From a virus, in IMG/VR virus record IMGVR_UViG_3300032287_003123, positions 1 through 64,000 of that record: 64,000 bases of DNA, one strand, 5' to 3'. This document shows positions 16,371-23,791 of this stretch, one piece after another (the stretch's first letter is position 1; each line of letters opens with the position of its first letter). The notes under the pieces are model-generated. The model ran no database searches, was not told the DNA's origin, and saw only the letters and a program-made list of their open reading frames with translations. The translations under genes were made by a program, and so were the position numbers.

Positions 16371-16937
16371 ATGGCTGATACATATACCCCAAATTCTGGC
16401 ATGAAGGCTGCCGCTAGACGTGCTTTAAAATGGAAAGAAGATGGCAAGGCAACTGGTGCTGGAACTCCTGTAGGATGGGGAAGAGCAAGTGATATTGTTG
16501 CAGGTAGATCAATGTCTCTTGATACAGTTAAGAGAATGTATTCTTTTTTCTCCCGTCACGAAGTAGATAAAAAAGGTAAAGACTTTTACAATACATCTAA
16601 TCCATCTAATGGTCGTATCATGTGGGATGCATGGGGCGGAGATGCTGGGTTTTCATGGTCAAGAGCAATTGTAAACAGAAATAAAGAAGCATCTGATCTA
16701 TTTATTAATTTTGGTAAGTTTATTCCTGGAGCAGAAAGACTAACAGAAGTTTTTGATTTATCTAAAAAAGAAAATTACGGTGGTGTAATTGGAAACAGAA
16801 AAGGTGAACCAGCAGACAAAGAACTGTATGCAAGAGTAATTGCAGCAGCGAAGAAAAAGTTTAAGGTTTACCCATCAGCATACGCTAACGGCTGGGTAGT
16901 GCAAGAATACAAGCGCCGTGGCGGAACATATAAATAA
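16371..16937 (+). CDS. phage protein with HEVDKKG domain and DUF5872-like tail, leaderless
   Basis: 188 residues from MADTYTP. The N-terminal part (RRALKWKEDGKATGAGTPVG, SFFSRHEVDKKGKDF, WDAWGGDAGFSWSRAI) matches a helical domain known from actinophage virion-related proteins; the C-terminal PSAYANGWVVQEYKRRGG resembles DUF5872. An upstream ATG at 16362 overlaps the TATAAT box (16358-16363); the one at 16371 lies 7 nt after it. Function unknown. Confidence 0.75.
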   Translation: MADTYTPNSGMKAAARRALKWKEDGKATGAGTPVGWGRASDIVAGRSMSLDTVKRMYSFFSRHEVDKKGKDFYNTSNPSNGRIMWDAWGGDAGFSWSRAIVNRNKEASDLFINFGKFIPGAERLTEVFDLSKKENYGGVIGNRKGEPADKELYARVIAAAKKKFKVYPSAYANGWVVQEYKRRGGTYK

Positions 16938-16940
16938 AAG

Positions 16941-17012
16941 TACCCCTGGCAGGACTTGAACCTGCGACCTACACCTTAGAAGGGTGTCACTCTTCCACTG
17001 AGTTACAGAGGT
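16941..17012 (-). tRNA. tRNA-Arg (TCT)
   Basis: Cloverleaf on the minus strand: acceptor ACCTCTG pairs with CAGGGGT, anticodon loop CTTCTAA, T-loop GGTTCAAGTCC. Reads AGA. No CCA end is encoded. Confidence 0.92.
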
Positions 17013-17016
17013 TTGG

Positions 17017-17088
17017 AGCCTTCTGTCAGGATTGAACTGACGACATCTCGCTTACAAGGCGAGTACTCTACCACTGAGTTAAGAAGGC
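17017..17088 (-). tRNA. tRNA-Thr (TGT)
   Basis: Acceptor GCCTTCT pairs with AGAAGGC, anticodon loop CTTGTAA, T-loop AGTTCAATCC. Reads ACA. CCA not encoded; 4 nt from the next tRNA. Confidence 0.92.
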
Positions 17089-17089
17089 G

Positions 17090-17161
17090 CATCTCCAGAG
17101 AGAATTGAACTCTCGTTTACACCGTGAAAGGGTGTTGTCCTAACCACTAGACGATGGAGAC
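17090..17161 (-). tRNA. tRNA-Glu (TTC)
   Basis: Acceptor GTCTCCA pairs with TGGAGAT (G-U first pair), D-arm ATCGTCTAGTGGTTAGGAC typical of tRNA-Glu, anticodon loop CTTTCAC. Reads GAA. Confidence 0.92.
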
Positions 17162-17165
17162 TTGG

Positions 17166-17238
17166 CTGGTCTGGCAGGCTACGATCCTGCGACTTCCGAA
17201 TTAACAGTTCGGCACTCTACCAACTGAGTTACAGACCA
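17166..17238 (-). tRNA. tRNA-Asn (GTT)
   Basis: Acceptor TGGTCTG pairs with CAGACCA, anticodon loop CTGTTAA, complete D and T arms. Reads AAC and AAT. Confidence 0.92.
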
Positions 17239-17242
17239 ATAG

Positions 17243-17316
17243 TACAACAGGTAGGACTTGAACCTACGATAACCGAATTATGAGTTCGGGGCCTTGACCA
17301 ACTTGGCTACTGTTGC
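17243..17316 (-). tRNA. tRNA with CAT anticodon (Met or Ile2)
   Basis: Acceptor GCAACAG pairs with CTGTTGT, anticodon loop CTCATAA. The first pair is G-U, not the mismatched pair of initiators, so it is elongator Met or, if lysidine-modified, Ile for ATA. First gene of the leftward tRNA transcript. Confidence 0.88.
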
Positions 17317-17480
17317 TTGTTAATTATATTATATCCTGCATTATCTAGGTTGTCAACTATTGCATTAACAATAACTTCATAATCTATTTCCATAATAAAA
17401 TGATTTTCTATCTTGTGCATGTTTATTGCAGTTGGTGCATGATGTTGCAATGATTTAGATATTATTTCTTTATAATCCAT
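17307..17480 (-). CDS. short protein, end overlaps tRNA gene
   Basis: 57 residues (MDYKEIISKSLQHHAPTAIN...). ATG overlaps the stop of the upstream gene (TAATG). The frame stays open through the tRNA promoter and stops inside the tRNA-Met gene. Coupling supports it; overlap with a promoter and a tRNA argues for caution. Confidence 0.55.
   Translation of the reverse strand: MDYKEIISKSLQHHAPTAINMHKIENHFIMEIDYEVIVNAIVDNLDNAGYNIINKQQ
17328..17356 (-). promoter_or_regulatory. perfect consensus promoter for the tRNA cluster
   Basis: TTGACA (17351-17356), 17-bp spacer, TATAAT (17328-17333). Predicted start near 17321, five nt before the CAT tRNA. Confidence 0.88.
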
Positions 17481-17743
17481 TATTTACTCTTTGGCTTAGG
17501 GTTTCTGCTTTCAATAAGTTCAATTATTCTATCAAGACCTTCAGAGTAAGTCATTGCATCATCTTTAGCCCAAAATAAAGTACCATCTTCATTAAACGAA
17601 CTGCCCCTGTATTCAAGATATTCTTTTTGTATTTGTTTTATTATGGTAACTAATTGTTTTCTTTCCCATTTAACTGCTTTTTGACAGCCACTACATGGAC
17701 AGGCCCAATCTCCACGGTCAGGTGTTTGATTTGGATCAGCCAT
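17480..17743 (-). CDS. conserved protein with CPCSGCQKAVKWE motif
   Basis: 87 residues. WACPCSGCQKAVKWER near the N-terminus suggests a zinc knuckle; the rest is helical and charged. TAATG coupling on both sides. Related short proteins occur in actinophages; function unknown. Confidence 0.72.
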   Translation of the reverse strand: MADPNQTPDRGDWACPCSGCQKAVKWERKQLVTIIKQIQKEYLEYRGSSFNEDGTLFWAKDDAMTYSEGLDRIIELIESRNPKPKSK

Positions 17744-17820
17744 TATCTATCATGCTTTCCATGAACATAACCAACAATTATTCCACAAATAAAACCTATT
17801 ACAAGGTCAATTACTTCCAC
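17743..17820 (-). CDS. 25-residue membrane peptide
   Basis: GTG start 6 nt after GGAGG; VEVIDLVIGFICGIIVGYVH is one membrane helix with a basic tail. The stop overlaps the next ATG (TAATG) and the start lies within the 3' end of the carbamoyltransferase gene. Good ribosome site and coupling support it. Confidence 0.6.
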   Translation of the reverse strand: MEVIDLVIGFICGIIVGYVHGKHDR

Positions 17821-19366
17821 TGTTTTCCTCCTCATATTTTTTAAAAATTGTATTACCAATTATCATGTAATCTATTGGAGAACTATAAAATAAATCAATT
17901 GCATTTTCAGGATATCCAGCAATTGGTTTTTTATTAACATTTAAACTAGTATTTAAAATTATTGCACATCCCGTAATATTGTAGAACTCTTCTATTAGTT
18001 TTCTAAAATAGCCATCATCTTTTTCAACTGTTTGTACTCTGCAAGTATTATCAACATGTGTAATTGCAGGAAAATCATTTACAATAAAATTATTTGTGAA
18101 TAACATATAAGGATCTTTATTTTCAAACTCAAAATAATCTTTTATATTTTCAGACAAAACTGAAGCACCAAATGGTCTATAAAACTCTCTGTTTTTTACG
18201 GTGTTTATTATTTTTTTCCCATCTTTTATTCTGGGATCCATTAGTATAGAGCGGTTCCCCAATGCTCTTGGCCCAACTTCTCCATGTTCTTGATACCAAC
18301 CAACTATTTTACCTTCAGATAGTAACTGTGCAACCATTTTAATTGTTTCATCAGTGGGTTTGTCTTTTGGTGCAATATCATTTTGGCAGTAAGGAAAGTT
18401 TTCTAGTTTAAACTTTGGTAAATTATTTAACTGTCTTAAAAGTTCAATTGCTCCTAGGCTTGTTCCTTCATCACTTGAATGTGGAGCAACAATAAGGTTC
18501 TTAAACTTATTTAAAATTTTTGTGTTCCATACAACATTTTGAGCCACACCACCAGAATATGAAACAACATCATCGGTATCTGCGTATTCTAAAAATAAAT
18601 TAACTATTAAATCTCCAACTGCTTCATGAACCGTTCTAATCCAATCAAGTTTATTGTGTGCAGCAAGTAGCAGATCGCCTTTATGTTCAATCCATCTTTC
18701 AAAATTAAAAATCTGATTTACTTCATCAATTGAATATTCTTTTGTTTTGTTTAAAAAATCATTATCTACTTTTCCATAAGACTGCAGCCCCATAATTTTT
18801 CCAGCGTTATCATGAATATTATTAGAATTAACTCCAAGCATCGGTCCAATTTCACCCATAGTAAGACCAATAGATCCGTTTTCTATTCTTCCATACCGAA
18901 CAATTTTGTTGTTTTTAAATACAGTATAGGTTCTTCCTTGACCAACTCCATCAATAACTATTTTTGTTGATGGCAAATTATTTTCATCTTCTAGCATCCA
19001 AGTTGACATAGCATGAGCATAGTGATGATTTAAATGCCATAACTCTTTTACTCCATGAACCGCAAACATATTTGCATGGTCTGGAACTTTATAATAGTTT
19101 TTGTTATAATCTCTTAAGGCCTCAAACCCATCAGGCTCTTTACCACCATTAAACTTTGTGGCATCATAATCAATTGCTACTTGATCAATTTCTTTAATTT
19201 CAAAGTTAAATAATTTTTCAGCATCTTTTATGATTTCCCAAATTGTTTCATACCAAAAATGTTTTTCTTGTTTTGTTCTTTCAAATTTATGATAATATAG
19301 TTTTTCTCCATCAAAATAAGAAACATTGTTATCGTGATACATCAAACTAATACCCAATAACTTCAT
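17807..19366 (-). CDS. NodU/CmcH-type O-carbamoyltransferase
   Basis: 519 residues. The N-terminal domain opens with GISLMYHDNNVSYF and has LNHHYAHAMSTWM (metal and substrate histidines), IDGVGQGRTYTV and SGGVAQNVVWN; the C-terminal domain has GWYQEHGEVGPRALGNRSIL and FYRPFGASVL. This is the full two-domain layout. It uses carbamoyl phosphate and ATP to carbamoylate hydroxyls, usually on sugars. With nearby glycosyltransferases it suggests carbamoylated glycans. GGGGGA ribosome site. Confidence 0.92.
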   Translation of the reverse strand: MKLLGISLMYHDNNVSYFDGEKLYYHKFERTKQEKHFWYETIWEIIKDAEKLFNFEIKEIDQVAIDYDATKFNGGKEPDGFEALRDYNKNYYKVPDHANMFAVHGVKELWHLNHHYAHAMSTWMLEDENNLPSTKIVIDGVGQGRTYTVFKNNKIVRYGRIENGSIGLTMGEIGPMLGVNSNNIHDNAGKIMGLQSYGKVDNDFLNKTKEYSIDEVNQIFNFERWIEHKGDLLLAAHNKLDWIRTVHEAVGDLIVNLFLEYADTDDVVSYSGGVAQNVVWNTKILNKFKNLIVAPHSSDEGTSLGAIELLRQLNNLPKFKLENFPYCQNDIAPKDKPTDETIKMVAQLLSEGKIVGWYQEHGEVGPRALGNRSILMDPRIKDGKKIINTVKNREFYRPFGASVLSENIKDYFEFENKDPYMLFTNNFIVNDFPAITHVDNTCRVQTVEKDDGYFRKLIEEFYNITGCAIILNTSLNVNKKPIAGYPENAIDLFYSSPIDYMIIGNTIFKKYEEENSGSN

Positions 19367-19393
19367 GATTCCCCCAATTAAATGTTTTTGTTT

Positions 19394-19600
19394 TTATGAA
19401 TTGGTTTGTTCTAAAACCATTCCATCATATTCTATGGTATGGGTGTTATCTTCATTGTGTACAATTGAATCAACTTCATGAGAGAAGTACCACATTTCTT
19501 TACAATCAGACGAAGCGCATCTGGTTAGAAACCAAACCTGCTTTCCATCTTTTTGTACTCCGTCTGTAAAAACTATATCATCTGGTAAATTATTATTCAT
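19394..19600 (-). CDS. short protein, leaderless
   Basis: 68 residues (MNNNLPDDIVFTDGVQKDG; WFLTRCASSDCKEMWYFSHE), beta-rich, possible Cys-x5-Cys metal site. TATACT (19607-19612) sits 6 nt before the ATG. No family recognised. Confidence 0.7.
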   Translation of the reverse strand: MNNNLPDDIVFTDGVQKDGKQVWFLTRCASSDCKEMWYFSHEVDSIVHNEDNTHTIEYDGMVLEQTNS

Positions 19601-19615
19601 ATATACAGTATACCA

Positions 19616-19840
19616 TCATTCTTCCTTGAAGACTTCATTTTTCCCTTGAACAATAGAACGGCATGCCTCAAACGCTTTGCGTGTTCTGCGACTTTTCAAG
19701 AATCCTTTGCGTTCCCAGATTTGCTGGGTAAATAAAATATCTTGATCCATTTGGTATCTTATTTCTTTTACCGTAGTAACAACAAGATCCATTATTTTTG
19801 TTTTTTGTTCTTCTGTTAGTTCTTCTGTCCAGTCTACCAT
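19616..19840 (-). CDS. short helical protein
   Basis: 74 residues, highly charged helices (WTEELTEEQKTKIMDL; RKGFLKSRRTRKAFEACR). Overlaps the end of the upstream family member by 7 nt. Unknown. Confidence 0.65.
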   Translation of the reverse strand: MVDWTEELTEEQKTKIMDLVVTTVKEIRYQMDQDILFTQQIWERKGFLKSRRTRKAFEACRSIVQGKNEVFKEE

Positions 19841-20529
19841 TGCTTCTTCTTCCAGTGTGTGTTTTTATACCATCCCAAAAAAACTGTATTTGCTTTTTCT
19901 GTGTTTTTAAATCCTTCTTCTAATATCTTATTGTTTTCTTTTAATTCCCATTTTTCATTTTTAAATGGTATTAGTTGTGCAATTGGGGTTCCTTGATGTA
20001 TTACTCCCTCAAAGTTTTCTTTTAAAAAAAACGGAATACTTCCATGAGGTGCTAAAACATAACCACCCTCAAGAACTCCACTTAGTGTATAAAAAGGAAG
20101 ATCGTTTCTGTTTAATGGGTGTGTAAACAAAATACTGTAGTCTTTAGGAACAGTAAAGGATCCAAAAGTTTTCCACACCCAATGTTCGTTAGAGTATCCA
20201 TGAGGCACTGGCAAAAAGGGATTACTTTGTGGATTTCTTTGATCTACTAACTGATCTCTATTTCTCCAAAAAAATGCCTGCTTGCCATTTTTAATAGAAA
20301 CCATTATGTCTGCAGGTAAAAGTAAATGATATCCAGTTGTGATTGCTTCTAAAAATGGTGTACAGGCCTTAAATGTTCTGTCGTCAACTTCTGAAAACTT
20401 TCCACTTAAAAATTTTGGAGTTTTCTTGTACCAGTCTGGCACAGTTGCAGATGCCTGCTTTACTGTTGGAAAATCATTTTGAACTATAGAAGCATGCTCA
20501 AATGTTGGTTTATCTTTTTTAAATATCAT
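19834..20529 (-). CDS. IPEWYKK-type family member (VPDWYKK variant)
   Basis: 231 residues. VPDWYKKTPKFL, KACTPFLEAITTGYHL, VPKDYSILFTHPLNRNDL, PFYTLSGVL, FFLKENFEGVIHQGTPIAQ, LIPFKNEKW and HWKKKQW match the branch in order. The GVIDTD strand is changed to GVLEGG. Two nt after the upstream glycosyltransferase stop and close to the carbamoyltransferase. Confidence 0.85.
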   Translation of the reverse strand: MIFKKDKPTFEHASIVQNDFPTVKQASATVPDWYKKTPKFLSGKFSEVDDRTFKACTPFLEAITTGYHLLLPADIMVSIKNGKQAFFWRNRDQLVDQRNPQSNPFLPVPHGYSNEHWVWKTFGSFTVPKDYSILFTHPLNRNDLPFYTLSGVLEGGYVLAPHGSIPFFLKENFEGVIHQGTPIAQLIPFKNEKWELKENNKILEEGFKNTEKANTVFLGWYKNTHWKKKQW

Positions 20530-20531
20530 TA

Positions 20532-21233
20532 TTATCCAAACTCATACATTCCTATGTGTTTTGCTACTGCGTATGGAGCCAAGTAAACTTTGCCCCCAGT
20601 TTTTATCCAGGACTTACAAAAATAATAATCTTCTGATAAAAGAGTGTTTGTTTCTTCATCAATTTCTAAACTAAAAAAGTTTTTTGTAGTTTTATCTTCA
20701 CTGTTTTTAAACATTAAAGAATTATTTGTATAAGTTTCTGCATCTATTATATCAAATACTTCTCTCTTTATCAGCATGTATCCCGTTCCAATTCCAGAAA
20801 CTTCCTGTACTTCATTGTTGTCAAAAAAATCATTGTTATTTTTTTGTGTAAAGACATAATTAAATCCATTTTTATGAAAATTAGAGTCTCCATTAAGCAC
20901 GGAAGACCTAATCTTAATCCAATCAATCTTTTTTAAAGGATATAAACCACCAATAATATCTCTATCTTCTTTTACTAATCTTATAACGTCTTTTGCATTA
21001 AAATAAATATCTGCATCAATAAAAAGTAAATGAGTTGAATCTGATTCTAAAAATAATTTTGTAAGGTCATTTCTTGCACGATTAATTAGTGATTCATTAT
21101 ATATAAAAGCAGTTGAAAGACCCCATCCTTCTTTTTCAATCTCTTGCTTTAGTGCTAATATTGCTTTTGTGTATTCTCCACTGCACATGCCTCCATACAT
21201 GGGGGTTGCTAAGAATATGCTTGGTGTTTTCAC
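20532..21233 (-). CDS. GT-A glycosyltransferase
   Basis: 233 residues from a GTG that overlaps the preceding TGA. PSIFLATPMYGGMCSGEY, NRARNDLTKLFLES, LLFIDADIYF (metal motif) and GGLYPLKK are typical of phage GT-A transferases of the MNN9/Anp1-like type. GIGTGYMLIKREVFD and LSEDYYFCKSW complete the acceptor side. Confidence 0.85.
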   Translation of the reverse strand: MKTPSIFLATPMYGGMCSGEYTKAILALKQEIEKEGWGLSTAFIYNESLINRARNDLTKLFLESDSTHLLFIDADIYFNAKDVIRLVKEDRDIIGGLYPLKKIDWIKIRSSVLNGDSNFHKNGFNYVFTQKNNNDFFDNNEVQEVSGIGTGYMLIKREVFDIIDAETYTNNSLMFKNSEDKTTKNFFSLEIDEETNTLLSEDYYFCKSWIKTGGKVYLAPYAVAKHIGMYEFG

Positions 21234-21331
21234 TTGTGTCCTTTCATATGTCTTACAAGTGTATCACTAGCCATCCTTGATCTTGACTCAATTTCTTTTT
21301 TGCATACTGGACATATAACTATTTTAGCCAT
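21230..21331 (-). CDS. 33-residue C2H2 zinc finger protein
   Basis: MAKIVICPVCKKEIES followed by a helix ending VRHMKGHK gives C-x2-C-x17-H-x4-H, a compact zinc finger. The stop overlaps the GTG of the glycosyltransferase gene. Nucleic-acid or protein binding is plausible. Confidence 0.65.
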   Translation of the reverse strand: MAKIVICPVCKKEIESRSRMASDTLVRHMKGHK

Positions 21332-21383
21332 AACTACTCCCACTCTACGTTGTTGATACTAAGCCAATCAAGATAGTTAATGA

Positions 21384-21746
21384 TCATATTCCGTTTTCTT
21401 CCATATACTTTAATCTTTCTTCATATTTTTTCCAGTACGGAATATTATTTTCATCATAATCTGATCCAAGCATTTTTACAACTGGATCATTTTTTAACTT
21501 TTCTATGTAATATGTATCTAATTCATAAACTGTTCCCCACTTATAGTATGGTTTGTAAAATAGTTCTGACATAAATGAATGGTATTTATTAGCAAAACCC
21601 CAATCGCCTGCCTCATCTAAACGTATAGCCTTAACTAAATGGTAGTGACCAAAAATTTCACAAGAGTTAGCAAACCATCTAAGCGGAAGTATCTTCGTCC
21701 TGTGTTGCTTGGTAAACTTCTCTAGGAACCCATCGTACTCTTCCAT
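21384..21746 (-). CDS. conserved hypothetical protein
   Basis: 120 residues from the ATG behind GAGAG; TTG 21770 is an alternative. Aromatic-rich: RWFANSCEIFGHYHLVKAIR, AGDWGFANKYHSFMSELFY, KWGTVYELDTYYIEKL. Helical. Overlaps a 44-residue frame at 21679. No family recognised. Confidence 0.65.
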   Translation of the reverse strand: MEEYDGFLEKFTKQHRTKILPLRWFANSCEIFGHYHLVKAIRLDEAGDWGFANKYHSFMSELFYKPYYKWGTVYELDTYYIEKLKNDPVVKMLGSDYDENNIPYWKKYEERLKYMEENGI

Positions 21747-21813
21747 CTTTATACTCTCTTTCATATCCAAGTGACTTCCAGTCCATTCTCATAATCTTAG
21801 GATCTTTTGGCAT
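21679..21813 (-). CDS. short basic protein
   Basis: 44 residues (MPKDPKIMRMDWKSLGYERE, RVRWVPREVYQATQ). Overlaps its upstream neighbour by 3 nt or more and the downstream gene on a different frame. Residue pattern is protein-like but it may be untranslated. Confidence 0.45.
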   Translation of the reverse strand: MPKDPKIMRMDWKSLGYEREYKDGRVRWVPREVYQATQDEDTSA

Positions 21814-21916
21814 TTACACACCATATATTTCCATCTTGCATTGTTTGATGTGCTTCCCAAAAGTATTCGGATTCTTTTGACATATAACACTTATCGCAAA
21901 TATTTTTATTTTCCAT
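21797..21916 (-). CDS. short Cys-containing protein
   Basis: 39 residues: NICDKCYMSKESEYFWEAHQ and IWCVNAK; a CxxC plus distal Cys suggest zinc. Overlaps the next frame by 17 nt; 4 nt after the preceding stop. Confidence 0.55.
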   Translation of the reverse strand: MENKNICDKCYMSKESEYFWEAHQTMQDGNIWCVNAKRS

Positions 21917-21920
21917 TTTA

Positions 21921-22088
21921 TTACTCAAATGATTCTTGTGTTTTATAAAAATCATCACTGCCAAACATAATATCTATCATTTTGTTTTCAACTTTATCTA
22001 AACATTTAGGGCATTTTTTAGTAGGTCTTGGAGTATCGTAATCAACCTCAAAGGCATAGCCACAATCAAAACATAATACCTCTGGCAT
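21921..22088 (-). CDS. zinc ribbon protein
   Basis: 55 residues with CFDCGYAFEVDY and KKCPKCLDKVE: two CxxC knuckles. GGAGG seven nt before ATG, and the ATG overlaps the upstream stop. Likely a one-zinc ribbon of unknown role. Confidence 0.72.
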   Translation of the reverse strand: MPEVLCFDCGYAFEVDYDTPRPTKKCPKCLDKVENKMIDIMFGSDDFYKTQESFE

Positions 22089-22186
22089 TATAGATCCTCC
22101 ATAATATAATCAAACACTTTTTCCACTACTCTGTCAATTTGTTCGGGGTACTTATACTCCAACTGACACACCCTACAATCACACAT
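22088..22186 (-). CDS. 32-residue Cys-rich protein, leaderless
   Basis: MCDCRVCQLEYKYPEQID, followed by an acidic helix. TATACT (22193-22198) lies 6 nt before ATG with a TTGACT 16 bp farther. First gene of the leftward zinc-ribbon operon 22186-21230. Confidence 0.6.
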   Translation of the reverse strand: MCDCRVCQLEYKYPEQIDRVVEKVFDYIMEDL

Positions 22187-22254
22187 ATATCCAGTATACC
22201 AAATAGGGCATAAAAGTCAAGCCGAAAATAGGTTTTTAAGTTCGGCGACGTATA

Positions 22255-22267
22255 GAGGTTTTAAACC
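22255..22267. promoter_or_regulatory. AGGTTT-T-AAACCT palindrome
   Basis: Exact inverted repeat of the AGGTTT half-site that recurs in promoter spacers at 22.9-24.3 kb, located just after the leftward gene at 22271. Candidate operator. Confidence 0.5.
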
Positions 22268-22270
22268 TTA

Positions 22271-22528
22271 CTAAGCCCTATAAGGGCTATATCGGTTAAT
22301 AGCCTGGTTTGCTGCCAATTCTGCATCTTCTTCTGTGTGGGTATATCCAAATGTTATAACCTTAAACCCATTATATAAAGTCCATTTCCAAGGAATCGTG
22401 GGAAGAAAAAACTTATCCTGATTCTTAACAGGCTTACCATTAGATTTAACAGGAGGTTTATATTCCTCAATAACTATCTTAAGTGTCAAACCAATATCCC
22501 AACATGAGTAGGCCAATAGTATAAACAC
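22271..22528 (-). CDS. short conserved protein, start uncertain
   Basis: At most 85 residues from a GTG inside the upstream gene; a TTG near 22492 giving MTLKIVIEEYKPPV is equally likely. IPWKWTLYNGFKVITFGYT and DAELAANQAINRYSPY resemble a small beta-alpha domain. A hairpin GCCGAA...TTCGGC at 22207-22232 follows. Confidence 0.6.
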   Translation of the reverse strand: MFILLAYSCWDIGLTLKIVIEEYKPPVKSNGKPVKNQDKFFLPTIPWKWTLYNGFKVITFGYTHTEEDAELAANQAINRYSPYRA

Positions 22529-22959
22529 CTATCGCAACAAGGTTTGGCAACACTATTCCTATACTCTGCATAGTAAAGCGGATCTTTGCGATATAGGTTA
22601 GCCTTATGGCTATCAAGAACTCTCTTCAACTGTTCTTGGTTTTGCATCCAAAAGGGAGTATTGTTACCCCAATCTGATGAGAATCTAATTTCTAAGTCTT
22701 TGAGGTTTGCAACATTCTTGTCGGTCTTGATGCCACGAAAGTTTGCTTCGTAAACCATATGGTCAATATAACTCTTTAGTTCATACTCACAGCCTTTCCA
22801 CATAAGAACTGCTGGATGGTTTCGCCAAGCACCAGACTCAGATGCGCCAGATAGAATCTTAAGGATTTGATAGCCTTCTAGAATCTGCTTGTTAAGGCGC
22901 TTATTGTCTAGGGTTTGGGCAGTGTATTCGTAATCTGCTGAAGGTAGAAAGGTTTGCAT
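22486..22959 (-). CDS. pyrimidine-dimer-glycosylase-like protein, leaderless
   Basis: 157 residues. MQTFLPSADYEYTAQTLDNKRLNKQ, WRNHPAVLMWKG and the helix arrangement match the MSMEG_6728 / Pyr_excise-type family related to T4 endonuclease V. It would excise UV-damaged pyrimidines, useful for a phage in sunlit water. C-terminal KPCCDRC adds a possible metal site. GATAAT 6 nt before the ATG, TTGACT 17 bp farther. Confidence 0.78.
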   Translation of the reverse strand: MQTFLPSADYEYTAQTLDNKRLNKQILEGYQILKILSGASESGAWRNHPAVLMWKGCEYELKSYIDHMVYEANFRGIKTDKNVANLKDLEIRFSSDWGNNTPFWMQNQEQLKRVLDSHKANLYRKDPLYYAEYRNSVAKPCCDRCLYYWPTHVGILV

Positions 22960-22965
22960 ATATCT

Positions 22966-22994
22966 ATTATCTCAAGGTTTGCAGATAAAGTCAA
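22966..22994 (-). promoter_or_regulatory. promoter TTGACT-17-GATAAT with AAACCTT in spacer
   Basis: -35 at 22989-22994, -10 at 22966-22971, six nt to the ATG at 22959. The spacer carries CAAACCTT. Confidence 0.75.
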
Positions 22995-22999
22995 GTTTT

Positions 23000-23230
23000 T
23001 TATAAATGTATTTTATTGACAGGTTCTTTAGACCAATGTATATAAGATTTAATATACACTGCTGCATAGGCAATTGCTGCAAAGATAAAGCCATATTGCT
23101 TAGTGGTTACAGCATAGATAATCCATAGGAACTCGTTGAACAATAACAATAGCCATCCCCAGATGGTCTTACGACCAACAAAGAATATGCCTGTTACACC
23201 GATTGCTGCTAATATATATGACCACCACAT
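23000..23230 (-). CDS. small multi-pass membrane protein, leaderless
   Basis: 76 residues with three helices: WWSYILAAIGVTGIFFVG, WGWLLLLFNEFLWIIYAV and FIFAAIAYAAVYIKSYIHW. Recalls half of a PnuC-type transporter and similar actinophage proteins. The TATCAT box is 6 nt before the ATG. Confidence 0.75.
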   Translation of the reverse strand: MWWSYILAAIGVTGIFFVGRKTIWGWLLLLFNEFLWIIYAVTTKQYGFIFAAIAYAAVYIKSYIHWSKEPVNKIHL

Positions 23231-23236
23231 ATATCC

Positions 23237-23272
23237 ATGATACCAGGTTTTGGCGGGGAAGTCAAGTATAAT
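23237..23272. promoter_or_regulatory. face-to-face divergent promoters
   Basis: Leftward: TTGACT (23260-23265), 17 bp, TATCAT (23237-23242). Rightward: TATAAT (23267-23272), six nt before ATG 23279. The leftward -35 and rightward -10 are 1 bp apart, so polymerase cannot hold both. Confidence 0.7.
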
Positions 23273-23278
23273 GAATCC

Positions 23279-23599
23279 ATGGCAATCCTATATCTAATAT
23301 ATAACCCTATATTTAAAGCCTTCAAGATAGGTGTAGGAGATTTGTCTGGAAGTAGATACTCAGAGCATAGGCGTAAGGGATGGGTTCTGGTCAAGTATTG
23401 GTATTTCTCAGATAGATCAAAAGCCTTCAAGGTGGAGAAGATGGTTTTACAAACCCTAAAGAAGAGGTTTATGTCTGGTTTTGTATCCAAAGAAAATATG
23501 CCACAGGGAGGGTTTAGCGAAACCTTTGATGCTTCTCAAACCTCATCTACTAAGATTATTAGAACAATAAACAGGGCGATCAAAAATTCGGGGAACTAA
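23279..23599 (+). CDS. GIY-YIG / T5orf172-like protein, leaderless
   Basis: 106 residues from ATG 23279. AILYLIYNPIFKAFKIGVGD matches the first two strands of GIY-YIG-type nucleases (Y-L-I ... K-I-G), followed by basic helices and RRKGWVLVKYWYFSDR. Conserved Arg and Glu candidates are Arg in SRYSEHRRK and Glu in VEKMVL. Endonuclease activity is likely but unproven. Confidence 0.7.
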   Translation: MAILYLIYNPIFKAFKIGVGDLSGSRYSEHRRKGWVLVKYWYFSDRSKAFKVEKMVLQTLKKRFMSGFVSKENMPQGGFSETFDASQTSSTKIIRTINRAIKNSGN

Positions 23600-23623
23600 A
23601 AGGATGCTTCGTAATCCCTATAG

Positions 23624-23791
23624 TCATGAATCCATCTCTACAACACCCTTAGTATCCAGACATAGTTTGCATATCTCAAAGAACATAGTTCCAGAAGAAT
23701 CTATTCTATAGTCATAATCACATTCGTGTGGGGTTTTTCTCATATCGTTGAAACGCTTCCAAGGGTCTTGCATGAAGTCATCTATGTCCAT
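23624..23791 (-). CDS. short conserved protein, leaderless
   Basis: 55 residues from the ATG that follows TATACT (23798-23803) by 6 nt; an in-frame TTG at 23815 overlaps the promoter. DDFMQDPWKRFNDMRKTPHE and CKLCLDTKG (CxxC). Unknown. Confidence 0.68.
   Translation of the reverse strand: MDIDDFMQDPWKRFNDMRKTPHECDYDYRIDSSGTMFFEICKLCLDTKGVVEMDS

Noticed and set aside
22207-22232. GCCGAA...TTCGGC hairpin as a riboswitch
   Set aside because: It follows a leftward gene and precedes a promoter, so a terminator is the simpler reading, and no known aptamer core is visible.
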